From the NCBI RefSeq assembly GCF_022815725.1, contig NZ_JALGRF010000014.1, positions 1-64,000 on the forward strand: 64,000 nucleotides of DNA, given 5' to 3'. Below the pieces are notes generated by a model, which had not been told where the DNA came from, made no database searches, and saw only the letters and a list, made by a program, of their open reading frames with translations. The position numbers were made by a program, and so were the translations under genes. This DNA comes from Streptomyces sp. APSN-46.1 (GTDB taxonomy: Bacteria; Actinomycetota; Actinomycetes; Streptomycetales; Streptomycetaceae). This document shows, in pieces, positions 20,251-27,664 of the stretch (position 1 is its first letter; each line of letters begins with the position of its first letter).

Positions 20251-21435
20251 TTGAGCAGGTTGCGTTGGCTGACCGCCGGAGAGTCGCACGGACCCGCGCT
20301 GGTGGCGACGCTGGAGGGCCTTCCCGCCGGTGTCCCGGTCACCACCGAACTGGTGGCCGACCACCTGGCGCGGCGCCGGCTCGGCTATGGCCGCGGTGCC
20401 CGGATGAAGTTCGAGCAGGATGAGGTCACCTTCCTCGGTGGTGTCCGGCACGGGCTGTCGCTGGGGTCGCCCGTCGCGGTGATGGTCGGCAACAGTGAGT
20501 GGCCGAAGTGGGAGAAGGTCATGTCGGCCGATCCCGTCGATCCCTCGGAGCTGAAGGAGACCGGCCGCAACGCGCCGCTGACGCGCCCGCGTCCCGGTCA
20601 CGCCGACCTCGCGGGGATGCAGAAGTACGGCTTCGACGAGGCCCGCCCGATCCTGGAGCGCGCCAGCGCCCGCGAGACCGCCGCCCGGGTCGCCCTCGGC
20701 GCCGTCGCCCGCTCCTTCCTGAAGGAGGTCGCGGGCATCGAGATCGTCTCGCACGTGGTCGAACTGGCCGCGGCCAAGGCCCCGTACGGGGTGTACCCGA
20801 CCCCCGCCGACGTGGCGAAGCTGGACGCTGATCCGGTGCGCTGCCTCGACGCCGATGCCAGTAAGGCGATGGTCGCGGAGATCGACCAGGCCCACAAGGA
20901 CGGCGACACCCTGGGCGGCGTGGTCGAGGTCCTCGCGTACGGGGTCCCCGTCGGCCTCGGCTCCCACGTGCACTGGGACCGGCGTCTGGACGCGCGTCTC
21001 GCCGCCGCCCTGATGGGCATTCAGGCGATCAAGGGTGTGGAGGTCGGTGACGGTTTCGACCTGGCCCGGGTGCCGGGCTCGAAGGCGCACGACGAGATCG
21101 TGGCCACCGACGAGGGCATCCGGCGTACCTCGGGCCGTTCCGGCGGTACGGAGGGCGGGCTCACCACAGGTGAACTGCTGCGTGTGCGGGCGGCGATGAA
21201 GCCCATCGCGACGGTCCCGAAGGCGCTGGCCACCGTGGACGTGGCCACCGGCGAGGCGGCCGTCGCGCACCACCAGCGTTCGGACGTGTGCGCCGTTCCG
21301 GCCGCCGGCATCGTGGCCGAGGCGATGGTCGCGCTGGTCCTCGCGGACGCCGTCGTCGAGAAGTTCGGCGGCGACTCGGTCCCCGAGACCCGCCGCAACG
21401 TCCGCTCCTACCTCGACCACCTGAGCATCCGGTGA
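20251..21435 (+). CDS. aroC: Chorismate synthase
   Basis: A 394-aa FMN-dependent enzyme converting 5-enolpyruvylshikimate-3-phosphate to chorismate. It begins LRWLTAGESHGPALVA (chorismate synthase signature 1), with RPGHADLAGMQKY and the ARETAARVALGAVAR block further on, and SGGTEGGLTTGE near residue 295. The TTG start at 20251 places the signature at the expected distance from the N-terminus. Its TGA overlaps the GTG of aroK by four bases, so the genes are translationally coupled. Confidence 0.96.
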   Translation: MSRLRWLTAGESHGPALVATLEGLPAGVPVTTELVADHLARRRLGYGRGARMKFEQDEVTFLGGVRHGLSLGSPVAVMVGNSEWPKWEKVMSADPVDPSELKETGRNAPLTRPRPGHADLAGMQKYGFDEARPILERASARETAARVALGAVARSFLKEVAGIEIVSHVVELAAAKAPYGVYPTPADVAKLDADPVRCLDADASKAMVAEIDQAHKDGDTLGGVVEVLAYGVPVGLGSHVHWDRRLDARLAAALMGIQAIKGVEVGDGFDLARVPGSKAHDEIVATDEGIRRTSGRSGGTEGGLTTGELLRVRAAMKPIATVPKALATVDVATGEAAVAHHQRSDVCAVPAAGIVAEAMVALVLADAVVEKFGGDSVPETRRNVRSYLDHLSIR

Positions 21436-21950
21436 GCGGCGGCCCCCTGATCGTCCTCGTCGGACCCATGGGATCCGGCAAGTCCACGGTGGGCGCGCTG
21501 CTCGCCGAACGGCTCGGCGTCTCCTACCGGGACACCGACGCCGACATCGTCGCGGCCACGGGCCGGGAGATTTCCGACCTCTTCATCGACGAGGGCGAGC
21601 CGCACTTCCGGGAGCTGGAGCGCCGGGCGGTCGCGGCCGCCGTCGCCGAGCACACCGGAGTCCTCGCCCTCGGCGGCGGCGCCGTCCTCGACGAAGGCAC
21701 GCGCGAGCTGCTCACCGGGCTGCCCGTCGCGTACCTGTCCATGGACGTGGAGGAAGCCGTCCGGCGTGTGGGCCTGGGCGCCGCGCGCCCGATGCTCGCC
21801 GTCAACCCGCGCCGGCAGTGGCGCGAGCTGATGGAGGCCCGCCGTCACCTGTACACCGAAGTCGCGCGCGTCGTGGTGACCACCGACGACCGCACCCCCG
21901 AAGAGGTCGCCCAAGCGGTCCTCGACGCTCTGGAGTTGAAGGACGTATGA
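21432..21950 (+). CDS. aroK: Shikimate kinase
   Basis: A 172-aa kinase phosphorylating shikimate with ATP. Walker A is GPMGSGKSTVG; the substrate motif is YRDTDADIV, then FIDEGEPHFRELE and LALGGGAVLD. GTG at 21432 overlaps the aroC stop (GTGA). The frame is open further upstream, but the P-loop position fixes the start. Its stop overlaps the aroB ATG. Confidence 0.95.
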   Translation: MSGGPLIVLVGPMGSGKSTVGALLAERLGVSYRDTDADIVAATGREISDLFIDEGEPHFRELERRAVAAAVAEHTGVLALGGGAVLDEGTRELLTGLPVAYLSMDVEEAVRRVGLGAARPMLAVNPRRQWRELMEARRHLYTEVARVVVTTDDRTPEEVAQAVLDALELKDV

Positions 21951-23038
21951 CAGACCAGGTGACGCGGATCCACGTCGGTGGCAGCGCCGGGCACGACGCG
22001 TACGACGTGCTGGTGGGCCGGCAGCTGCTCGGCGAGCTGGGCAGCCTGATCGGCACGAGGGCCCAGCGGGTGGCCGTGATCCACCCCGAGGCGCTGGCCT
22101 CGACCGGTGAGGCGCTGCGGGACGACCTGGCCGCCCAGGGCTACGAGGCCGTGGCCATCCAGGTGCCGAACGCCGAAGAGGCCAAGACCATCGAGGTGGC
22201 GGCGTACTGCTGGAAGGCGCTCGGCCAGTCCGGCTTCACCCGTACCGATGTGATCGTCGGTGTGGGCGGCGGTGCCACCACCGACCTGGCGGGCTTCGTC
22301 GCGGCGTCCTGGCTGCGCGGGGTGCGCTGGATCGCCGTGCCGACGACGGTCCTGGCGATGGTGGACGCGGCCGTCGGCGGCAAGACCGGTATCAACACCG
22401 CCGAGGGCAAGAACCTCGTCGGCGCCTTCCACCCGCCGACCGGGGTGCTGTGCGACCTCGCGGCCCTGGAGTCGCTGCCGGTCAACGACTACGTCAGCGG
22501 CCTCGCCGAGATCATCAAGGCCGGCTTCATCGCCGACCCGGTGATCCTCGACCTGATCGAGGCCGACCCGCAGGCGGCCCGTACGCCCGCCGGCCCGCAC
22601 ACGGCCGAGCTGATCTGCCGCTCCATCCAGGTCAAGGCGGACGTGGTCTCCAGCGACCTCAAGGAGTCCGGACTCCGCGAGATCCTCAACTACGGCCACA
22701 CCCTCGCGCACGCCATCGAGAAGAACGAGCGCTACAAGTGGCGGCACGGCGCGGCCGTGTCCGTCGGCATGGTCTTCGCGGCGGAACTCGGCCGGCTGGC
22801 CGGGCGGCTCGACGACGCGACGGCCGACCGCCACCGCGAGATCCTGGCCGCCGTCGGCCTGCCGCTGACCTACCGCGGCGACCAGTGGACCAAGCTGCTC
22901 CAGACCATGCAGGTCGACAAGAAGTCCCGCGGCAACCTGCTGCGCTTCGTCGTCCTGGACGGGCTCGCCAAGCCCACCGTCCTGGAGGGCCCCGACCCGG
23001 CGCACCTGATCGCGGCGTACGGCGAGGTGTCGTCGTGA
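21947..23038 (+). CDS. aroB: 3-dehydroquinate synthase
   Basis: A 363-aa NAD- and zinc-dependent enzyme forming 3-dehydroquinate from DAHP, the second step of the shikimate pathway. It has the NAD-binding GVGGGATTDLAGFVAA, the substrate region PTTVLAMVDAAVGGKTGIN, the metal residues in EIIKAGFI, and NYGHTLAHAIE. ATG 21947 overlaps the aroK stop (ATGA). Its stop overlaps the aroQ GTG. Confidence 0.96.
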   Translation: MTDQVTRIHVGGSAGHDAYDVLVGRQLLGELGSLIGTRAQRVAVIHPEALASTGEALRDDLAAQGYEAVAIQVPNAEEAKTIEVAAYCWKALGQSGFTRTDVIVGVGGGATTDLAGFVAASWLRGVRWIAVPTTVLAMVDAAVGGKTGINTAEGKNLVGAFHPPTGVLCDLAALESLPVNDYVSGLAEIIKAGFIADPVILDLIEADPQAARTPAGPHTAELICRSIQVKADVVSSDLKESGLREILNYGHTLAHAIEKNERYKWRHGAAVSVGMVFAAELGRLAGRLDDATADRHREILAAVGLPLTYRGDQWTKLLQTMQVDKKSRGNLLRFVVLDGLAKPTVLEGPDPAHLIAAYGEVSS

Positions 23039-23475
23039 GCCGCAAGGTCCTGGTGCTGAACGGCCCGAACCTGGGCCGGCTCGGTTCGCGCGAGCCCGAC
23101 GTGTACGGTGCCACCTCGTACGCCGGGCTGGTGGAGAGCTGCCGCACGCTGGGCGAGGAGCTCGGGTTCGACGTCGAGGTCCGCGAGACCAACGACGAGG
23201 GCGAGCTGGTGCGGTGGCTGCACGAGGCGGCGGACGGCAAGACCCCGGTCGTGATCAACCCGGGTGCCTTCACGCACTACTCGTACGCCATGCGGGACGC
23301 GGCGGCGCAGCGCACCGCGCCGCTGATCGAGGTGCACATCTCGAACCCGTACGCCCGTGAGGAGTTCCGGCACACCTCGGTCATCGCCGCCGTGGCGACC
23401 GGCACCGTGGCGGGCTTCGGCATCGGTTCGTACCGGCTGGCACTGCGGGCGCTGGCGGAGGAAGTCTCCGCCTGA
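23035..23475 (+). CDS. aroQ: Type II 3-dehydroquinate dehydratase
   Basis: A 146-aa dodecameric type II dehydroquinase converting 3-dehydroquinate to 3-dehydroshikimate. The active-site lid NGPNLGRLGSREPDVYG carries the catalytic Arg and Tyr; INPGAFTHYSYAMRDA and EVHISNPYAREEFRHTS are also conserved. GTG 23035 overlaps the aroB stop by four bases. It is the last gene of the overlapping aroC-K-B-Q set. Confidence 0.95.
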   Translation: MSRKVLVLNGPNLGRLGSREPDVYGATSYAGLVESCRTLGEELGFDVEVRETNDEGELVRWLHEAADGKTPVVINPGAFTHYSYAMRDAAAQRTAPLIEVHISNPYAREEFRHTSVIAAVATGTVAGFGIGSYRLALRALAEEVSA

Positions 23476-23558
23476 CGGTGCTGCCGGTGGGTGGCCCCGC
23501 CTTCGCAGTCATATAACGTTCTCGCATCAGTCCTTGGAACGAGACGGAGTGGCAGCGG

Positions 23559-24320
23559 ATGCAGCAAGGAGTCGGGGGCGGGGGAGCAGGCTGGGGGCAG
23601 CCGGGACAGCAGCCTCCCGTGGCGCCCCCGCAGCCGCCGATACCTCCGGCGCAGGGGTGGCCGACCGGTGCGCGGCCACCGCTGCCGCCGGCGCCGTCGG
23701 GACCGCCGGCCGGGCAGGAGCCCACGGGGCAGATCCCGCTGCCGCCCGCCGCGGCGGGTACGGGCGCGGCCACCCTGGCCGTGCTGCTGATCGGCCCGGC
23801 GGGTGCGGGCAAGACCACCGTGGCCCGGCACTGGGCCAGCACCCGGCCGGTCCCGACCGCGCACGTGAGTCTGGACGACGTCCGGGAGTGGGTGTGCTCG
23901 GGCTTCGCGGACCCGCAGGCCGGCTGGAACGACCACTCCGAGGCCCAGTACCGGCTGGCGCGGCGTACGTGCGGCTTCGCGGCCCGCAACTATCTGGCGA
24001 ACGGGATCTCCTGCATCCTCGACGACGCCGTCTTCCCGGACCGGCCGGTGGTGGGCCTGGGCGGCTGGAAGCGCCACGTGGGCCCGCACCTGCTGCCGGT
24101 CGTCCTGCTGCCCGGTCTGGAGATCGTCCTGGAGCGGAACGCGGAACGGTCGGGCAACCGGCGGCTCTCCGACGAGGAGGTCGCGCGTATCCACGGGCGG
24201 ATGGCGGGCTGGTACGGCTCCGGCCTGCCGATCATCGACAACTCGCAACTGGACGTCGAGGCCACGGCCCGCGCCCTGGACGAAGCCCTGGCCCGCGCCA
24301 TCTCCGCCCCGGCCTACTAG
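23559..24320 (+). CDS. P-loop ATPase/kinase with Pro-rich N-terminus
   Basis: A 253-aa protein. Residues 1-66 are Pro/Gly/Gln-rich and likely disordered. The kinase-like domain starts near residue 72 with Walker A GPAGAGKT (79-86) and resembles the AAA_33/zeta-toxin-like nucleoside or RNA kinase fold (VSLDDVREWVCSGF; ERNAERSGNRRLSDEEV as a lid-like Arg segment). The substrate is unknown. Conserved between aroQ and the M24 peptidase gene in Streptomyces as I recall. No adjacent antitoxin candidate is visible, so a toxin role is not supported. Confidence 0.8.
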   Translation: MQQGVGGGGAGWGQPGQQPPVAPPQPPIPPAQGWPTGARPPLPPAPSGPPAGQEPTGQIPLPPAAAGTGAATLAVLLIGPAGAGKTTVARHWASTRPVPTAHVSLDDVREWVCSGFADPQAGWNDHSEAQYRLARRTCGFAARNYLANGISCILDDAVFPDRPVVGLGGWKRHVGPHLLPVVLLPGLEIVLERNAERSGNRRLSDEEVARIHGRMAGWYGSGLPIIDNSQLDVEATARALDEALARAISAPAY

Positions 24321-24339
24321 CCGCCCCGCCGCAACCTCC

Positions 24340-24456
24340 AGCCTTGCCGGGCACCCCCGGCCAACTCCAGCCTCGCCGGCGTTTGAGGCGCGGGGTCTGG
24401 GGCGGAGCCCCAGGTAGCGCGCCCGCACGGGCTTCTCAAGCGTCGGCGAGGCCGGG
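24340..24456. repeat. Dispersed intergenic palindromic repeat (copy 3)
   Basis: 24368-24413 is identical over 46 bases to 28-73, including CAGCCTCGCCGGCGTTTGAG and the GGGGTCTGGGGC/GGAGCCCCAG hairpin. A degenerate inverted partner (CTCAAGCGTCGGCGAGGC) follows at about 24434-24451. The element fills most of the 219-base gap between two co-directional genes, whose only other content is the short promoter region before 24540. Confidence 0.8.
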
Positions 24457-24539
24457 AATACCCCCGCCGGCCAGGCGATGGTTACCGGACGGCGGCGCTC
24501 GTCAGGCCGGATGGGCGAGGCGCTCGTACGCTCGAAGAC

Positions 24540-25646
24540 ATGTCAGACGTGTACGCGGCCCGCCGGGGCCTGCTTCGCGACCGCTGTTCCGCTGCGGGCA
24601 ACGCCGCCGCGCTGATCACGCGCCCGGCGAACGTCCGCTACCTCGCCGGGGCGGCCCCCTCGGGCGCCGTCCTGCTGGTCGGTCCCTCCGAGGACGTGCT
24701 GTTCTGCTCCAAAACCCCCACCGGCGACGCCGACGAGGGCCGGCTCGACGAGCGGCTGCGGGTGTCCGTGCTGACCGCCCCGGGCGCGGATCCCGCCGTC
24801 GCCGCGGGCGACCTGGCCGCCTCCGTACGGGCCGACTCGCTCGCTGTCGAGGAGCACCACCTCACCGTGGCCCGGCACCGCGCCCTGCGCTCCGTAGCGC
24901 CCAAGACGCGCCTCGCCGATCTCGGCTTCTCCGTGGAGCAGCAGCGCCTCGTCAAGGACGAGGAGGAGATCGCCTGCCTGCGCATCGCCGCCGAGATCGC
25001 CGACCAGGCCCTCGGTGAGCTGCTGGAGTCGATCCTCGTGGGCCGCACCGAGCGGCACCTCGCCCTGGAGCTGGAGCGCCGGCTCGTCGACCACGGCGCC
25101 GACGGCCCGGCCTTCCCGACCTCCGTCGGCACCGGGCCGAACTCCGGCCGTTCCCGGCACCGGCCCTCCGACCGCCGGGTGGAGGAGGGCGACTTCCTCA
25201 CCGCCAGCCTGGGCGCGAACTACCGTGGCTATCGCTGCGAGATCGGCCGTACGTTCGTCATCGGCACCTCGCCCGCCGACTGGCAGATCGAGCTCTACGA
25301 CCTGGTTTTCGCCGCCCAGCGGGCGGGCCGGGAGGCCCTCGTACCGGGCGCCGCCTACCGGGACGTGGATCATGCCGCACGCTCCGTACTGGACTCCGCC
25401 GGGTACGGAGAAGCCCTCGCTCCGTGGACCGGACACGGCGTCGGGCTCGAAATCGACGAGGACCCGCAGCTTGCACCTACGGCAATGGGTAAACTGGACG
25501 CTTGCGTGCCGGTCACCGTCGAACCGGGGGTTCACCTCCCCGGCCGGGGAGGTGTCCGGATCGATGACACGCTCGTCGTACGCCCCGAGGCGGACGGCGG
25601 TCCCGAGCTACTCACCATTACGACCAAGGAGCTGCTCGCGCTGTAG
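24540..25646 (+). CDS. M24-family aminopeptidase P-like protein with altered metal ligands
   Basis: A 368-aa protein with a creatinase/prolidase-type N-terminal domain (NVRYLAGAAPSGAVLLVG) and a pita-bread C-terminal domain from about residue 145. The five canonical metal ligands (D, D, H, E, E) are only partly kept. The usual IDLGA reads ASLGA, the usual SDxTRT reads CEIGRT, the His in TGHGVGLEI and Glu in VEPGVHLPGRGG remain, and the last Glu is Asp in VRIDDT. Proline-peptidase activity is therefore uncertain. It sits directly upstream of efp (59-base gap), which is a common arrangement. Confidence 0.85.
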   Translation: MSDVYAARRGLLRDRCSAAGNAAALITRPANVRYLAGAAPSGAVLLVGPSEDVLFCSKTPTGDADEGRLDERLRVSVLTAPGADPAVAAGDLAASVRADSLAVEEHHLTVARHRALRSVAPKTRLADLGFSVEQQRLVKDEEEIACLRIAAEIADQALGELLESILVGRTERHLALELERRLVDHGADGPAFPTSVGTGPNSGRSRHRPSDRRVEEGDFLTASLGANYRGYRCEIGRTFVIGTSPADWQIELYDLVFAAQRAGREALVPGAAYRDVDHAARSVLDSAGYGEALAPWTGHGVGLEIDEDPQLAPTAMGKLDACVPVTVEPGVHLPGRGGVRIDDTLVVRPEADGGPELLTITTKELLAL

Positions 25647-25705
25647 TCCGCGTTGCCGGACTGTGCGCGCATCCGTGGTCTTCCAGTGCAGGAGATTCCG
25701 CAACC

Positions 25706-26272
25706 GTGGCTTCCACGAACGACCTCAAGAACGGCATGGTGCTCAAGCTCGACGGTGACCAGCTCTGGTCCGTCGTCGAGTTCCAGCACGTCAAGCCCGG
25801 CAAGGGCCCGGCCTTCGTGCGCACCAAGCTCAAGCACGTGCTCTCCGGCAAGGTCGTCGACAAGACGTTCAACGCCGGCACGAAGGTCGAGACGGCCACC
25901 ATCGACCGCCGCGACATGCAGTTCTCGTACATGGACGGCGAGTACTTCGTCTTCATGGACATGCAGACCTTCGACCAGCTGATGGTCGACAAGAAGGCTG
26001 TCGGCGACGCCGCCAACTTCCTCATCGAGGGCATGACCGCCTCCGTGGCGCAGAACGAGGGCTCGGTGCTCTACGTCGAGCTCCCCGCCGCCGTCGAGCT
26101 CGTCATCGAGCACACCGACCCGGGCGTCCAGGGCGACCGCTCCACCGGTGGCACCAAGCCCGCGAAGCTTGAGACCGGCTACGAGATGCAGGTCCCGCTG
26201 TTCGTCAACACGGGCGAGAAGGTCAAGGTCGACACCCGCACCGGCGACTACCTCGGCCGGGTGAGCAGCTAA
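25706..26272 (+). CDS. efp: Elongation factor P
   Basis: A 188-aa translation factor that relieves ribosome stalling at polyproline. It has the N-terminal KOW-like domain with the tip lysine in VKPGKGPAF, followed by two OB domains and the C-terminal signature GYEMQVPLFVNTGEKVKVDTRTGDYLGRV (signature quoted as read across 183-188). The tip is PGKGP, as in other actinobacteria. The GTG start is at 25706. nusB begins 2 bases after the stop. Confidence 0.96.
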   Translation: MASTNDLKNGMVLKLDGDQLWSVVEFQHVKPGKGPAFVRTKLKHVLSGKVVDKTFNAGTKVETATIDRRDMQFSYMDGEYFVFMDMQTFDQLMVDKKAVGDAANFLIEGMTASVAQNEGSVLYVELPAAVELVIEHTDPGVQGDRSTGGTKPAKLETGYEMQVPLFVNTGEKVKVDTRTGDYLGRVSS

Positions 26273-26274
26273 CC

Positions 26275-26703
26275 GTGGCTGCCCGGAGCAACGCGCGCAA
26301 GCGTGCTTTCCAGATCCTGTTCGAGGCCGACCAGCGCGGGGTGCCCGTGCGCGAAGTCCTCGCGGACTGGATCCGCCACGCGCGGTCGGACGACCGGCAG
26401 CCGCCGGTCAGCGCCTTCACGATGGACCTCGTCGAGGGTTACGCCGACAAGGTGAACCGCATCGACGACCTGATCGTCACCTACGCCGTGGACTGGGACA
26501 TCGACCGCATGCCGGTCGTGGACCGCAACATCGTGCGCCTCGGTGCCTACGAGCTGATCTGGGTGGACGACACCCCGGACGCCGTGGCCATCGACGAGGC
26601 CGTGCAGCTGGCCAAGGAGTTCTCCACGGACGAGTCGCCCTCGTTCGTGAACGGCCTCCTGGGCCGCTTCAAGGACCTGAAGCCGAGCCTGCGCCGCGAG
26701 TAG
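26275..26703 (+). CDS. nusB: Transcription antitermination factor NusB
   Basis: A 142-aa all-helical factor that with NusE/S10 binds boxA RNA in rRNA operons. Landmarks are the N-terminal arginine-rich RSNARKRAFQILFEAD and the C-terminal AVQLAKEFSTDESPSFVNGLLGRF. Start GTG 26275, 2 bases after efp, so the two are co-transcribed. It ends at a strong palindromic terminator. Confidence 0.95.
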   Translation: MAARSNARKRAFQILFEADQRGVPVREVLADWIRHARSDDRQPPVSAFTMDLVEGYADKVNRIDDLIVTYAVDWDIDRMPVVDRNIVRLGAYELIWVDDTPDAVAIDEAVQLAKEFSTDESPSFVNGLLGRFKDLKPSLRRE

Positions 26704-26722
26704 CCTCCGGCGGCGGTTCGGC

Positions 26723-26772
26723 GAGAAAACGGAGGGCCCGCAGCGCTCGCGCTGCGGGCCCTCCGTTTTCTC
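26723..26772. terminator. Strong palindromic terminator after nusB
   Basis: GAGAAAACGGAGGGCCCGCAGC and its exact inverted complement form a perfect palindrome of about 50 bases with flanking A and T tracts (AAAA on one side, TTTT on the other). It is a textbook bidirectional rho-independent terminator for nusB and for read-through from bldD. (The arm is quoted in part only.). Confidence 0.92.
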
Positions 26773-26815
26773 GTGTGCCCACCAGCACGCCCCGAACACC
26801 GAGCCCCAAACAGAA

Positions 26816-26862
26816 CCGGCGGGTGCCGGGGGAGCCCTCTCAGGCTTCCCGGCACCCGCCGG
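26816..26862 (-). terminator. bldD terminator
   Basis: CCGGCGGGTGCCGGG and CCCGGCACCCGCCGG form a perfect 15-bp stem 31 bases after the bldD stop, on the side expected for leftward transcription. It lies close to the nusB terminator, so the convergent ends are doubly insulated. Confidence 0.85.
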
Positions 26863-26892
26863 TAACGTTTCTGCTGGTCCTGGGGCCGGAGA

Positions 26893-27393
26893 CTAGATGT
26901 CCTCGTGGGCCACGGCGCGCCGCGCGTCCGCGTCCAGCACGCCCCAGCTGATCAGCTGCTCGGTCAGGACCGAGGGCGACTGGTCGTAGATGACGGCGAG
27001 GGTGCGCAGGTCGTCCTGGCGGATCGACAGCACCTTGCCGTTGTAGTCGCCGCGCTGGCTCTGGATCGTCGCCGCGTAGCGCTGGAGGGGGCCGGCCTTC
27101 TCGGCGGGCACGCCCGCCAGGCGCTCCAGGTCGAGGCGCAGCTTCGGCGGCGGCTCGGCCGCTCCGCCGGGAGTCGTGCCCGGCAGCAGTTCCTGCACCG
27201 GAACCCCGTAGAAGTCCGCCAGCTCGGCGAGGCGCTGGACGGTCACGGCGCGGTCCCCGCGCTCGTAGGAGCCGACCACCACGGCCTTCCACCGGCCCTG
27301 GGACTTCTCCTCGACACCGTGGAGGGAAAGGCCCTGCTGGGTGCGGATGGCGCGGAGCTTGGCCCCGAGCTGTTTGGCGTATTCGCTGGACAT
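26893..27393 (-). CDS. bldD: Developmental master repressor BldD
   Basis: A 166-aa regulator that, as a dimer held together by tetrameric cyclic-di-GMP, represses sporulation genes during vegetative growth. The N-terminal XRE-type HTH (about residues 8-68) includes GLSLHGVEEKS and SYERGDRAV. The C-terminal domain carries the c-di-GMP signature R114-G-D116 ... R125-Q-D-D128 exactly. ATG 27393 gives the known N-terminus SSEYAKQLGAKL and has GGGAGCG upstream; the frame is open to 27444. Two abutting BldD boxes upstream indicate autoregulation. Confidence 0.97.
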   Translation of the reverse strand: MSSEYAKQLGAKLRAIRTQQGLSLHGVEEKSQGRWKAVVVGSYERGDRAVTVQRLAELADFYGVPVQELLPGTTPGGAAEPPPKLRLDLERLAGVPAEKAGPLQRYAATIQSQRGDYNGKVLSIRQDDLRTLAVIYDQSPSVLTEQLISWGVLDADARRAVAHEDI

Positions 27394-27402
27394 AACGCTC
27401 CC

Positions 27403-27444
27403 GGACGCTGTGACGCTGTGACGACATGGACGCTGTGACGACAT
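27403..27444. repeat. Direct repeats in the bldD leader
   Basis: GACGCTGTGACGACAT occurs identically at 27412-27427 and 27429-27444, with a partial third copy (GGACGCTGTGACG) at 27403-27415. The array lies between the bldD start codon and the BldD boxes, i.e. in the leader or promoter of bldD. Confidence 0.8.
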
Positions 27445-27479
27445 ACAACATGACCACGTGCGGCTCCGCCGCGCGGCTG

Positions 27480-27494
27480 GTAACTCACTGTGAG
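27480..27494. promoter_or_regulatory. bldD: BldD box, second copy (one mismatch)
   Basis: GTAACTCACTGTGAG fits the BldD consensus nTnACnC(A/T)GnGTnAn at all fixed positions but one (C instead of G at position 9). It directly abuts the perfect box at 27495-27509, in the region divergent to pyrR. Confidence 0.65.
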
Positions 27495-27509
27495 GTTACG
27501 CAGCGTTAC
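27495..27509. promoter_or_regulatory. bldD: BldD box, perfect match
   Basis: GTTACGCAGCGTTAC matches every fixed position of the published BldD consensus as I remember it, nTnACnC(A/T)GnGTnAn. It lies about 100 bases upstream of the bldD start codon. Autoregulation of bldD is established knowledge in S. coelicolor, which supports the call. Confidence 0.85.
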
Positions 27510-27623
27510 CTGGATGCGTCAAGCCGAATGGTCTTCATCGCCCCCTCAGGAGGGGTGTCGCGCGGCCCCGATGCGGGTTCGCCGGGATCTCCCTGCTACG
27601 GTGGACGGCGTACATCAGACGTC

Positions 27624-27658
27624 CTTTAAGGTCCGTCCCGTGAGGCGGAGAAGGAGGT
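27624..27658 (+). promoter_or_regulatory. PyrR-binding RNA loop in the pyr operon leader
   Basis: The segment reads TTTAAGGTCCGTCCCGTGAGG then CGGAGAAGGAGGT (written in two pieces of the same stretch). It contains the conserved GTGAGGC...AAGG core of PyrR-binding RNA hairpins; CCGTC pairs with GGCGG around the loop. The AAGGAGGT end is the pyrR ribosome site, 5 bases before the ATG. UMP-bound PyrR should hide the site and repress translation, as shown for mycobacteria, rather than act through a terminator, which is not visible here. Confidence 0.75.
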
Positions 27659-27664
27659 CCATCC

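Noticed and set aside
23559..24320. P-loop protein as a zeta-type toxin
   Set aside because: The kinase fold is similar, but there is no adjacent epsilon-like antitoxin and the gene lies in a stable core operon context.
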